NCBI GenBank assembly: GCA_003439945.1
Contig: QVRM01007043.1
Location: 1 to 64,000, forward strand
Reading direction: 5' to 3'
DNA: 64,000 nucleotides
From: Dermanyssus gallinae
Taxonomy: Eukaryota > Arthropoda > Arachnida > Mesostigmata > Dermanyssidae
The notes beneath the pieces are model-generated. The model worked only from the letters and a program-made list of their open reading frames with translations, was not told the origin of the DNA and searched no databases. Shown here one piece after another: positions 63,923-64,000 of this stretch. Positions within the stretch are counted from its first letter, which is position 1. Every line of letters starts with the position of its first letter. A program made the translations under genes and the position numbers.

Positions 63923-64000
63923 ACTTTGGCAAAACAAAATAATTTTGCTGCCTAGCTAGCACATTTATAGACCTCGACATCAACTGGTAATTTAGCCAGT

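Overview
This window is eukaryotic nuclear DNA, most likely from an arthropod and possibly a mite or tick; that assignment is inference. The evidence is intron-split coding with GT/AG borders, mariner-type transposons, R1-like and CR1/Jockey-like non-LTR retrotransposons, a DUF4817-type transposase, tRNA-derived SINE-like sequence and very many (TA)n microsatellites. I see no bacterial operons, CRISPR arrays or phage genes. Most long open frames in the window are repeat artefacts (runs of Tyr-Ile from TA repeats, Val/Leu/Thr from GTT/CAA repeats) or shadows of transposons.

The main host gene runs on the + strand from about 2.4 to 22.2 kb. Eight exons can be joined with no phase conflict: 2365-2483, 3625-3798, 10450-10519, 10999-11138, 12129-12240, 14941-15014, 20898-21020 and 21828-22177. 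Together they encode 386 residues plus a missing amino terminus: a Ser/Thr/Pro-rich stretch, a six-cysteine EGF-like module, a glycosylated globular region that may be SEA-like, a second EGF-like module, a third EGF-like module lacking two cysteines, one membrane span and a 90-residue acidic, Ser-rich cytoplasmic tail. The order resembles transmembrane mucins (EGF-SEA-EGF-TM). I do not recognise it as a named gene.

The introns of that gene hold degraded retrotransposons (3.9-4.4, 5.0-6.9, 7.8-9.1 and 16.2-18.5 kb) and a tRNA-like element (14.0 kb). Downstream lie a 27-bp minisatellite (22.66-23.14 kb), a CR1/Jockey-like 3' fragment (24.5-25.1 kb), a two-copy tandem repeat carrying a tRNA-like promoter (29.2-30.5 kb), a mariner inserted into a composite retroelement relic (32.6-34.8 kb), a transposon with inverted repeats of about 350 bp (36.2-37.8 kb), and a well-preserved R1-like retrotransposon with an 863-codon frame (40.4-43.2 kb).

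The right part is mostly non-coding: a GC-rich stretch (44.8-47.9 kb), two inverted copies of one repeat (27.3 and 48.3 kb), a decayed minus-strand mariner (48.8-50.1 kb), a minus-strand CR1-like fragment (50.9-51.7 kb), a probable 3' end of a cysteine-rich secreted protein gene (52.1-52.5 kb, with a poly(A) signal), trinucleotide arrays, a long perfect-stem hairpin (53.4 kb), and several weak exon candidates at 61-64 kb. Exon calls rest on splice consensus, phase and protein features read by eye; RNA evidence would settle them.
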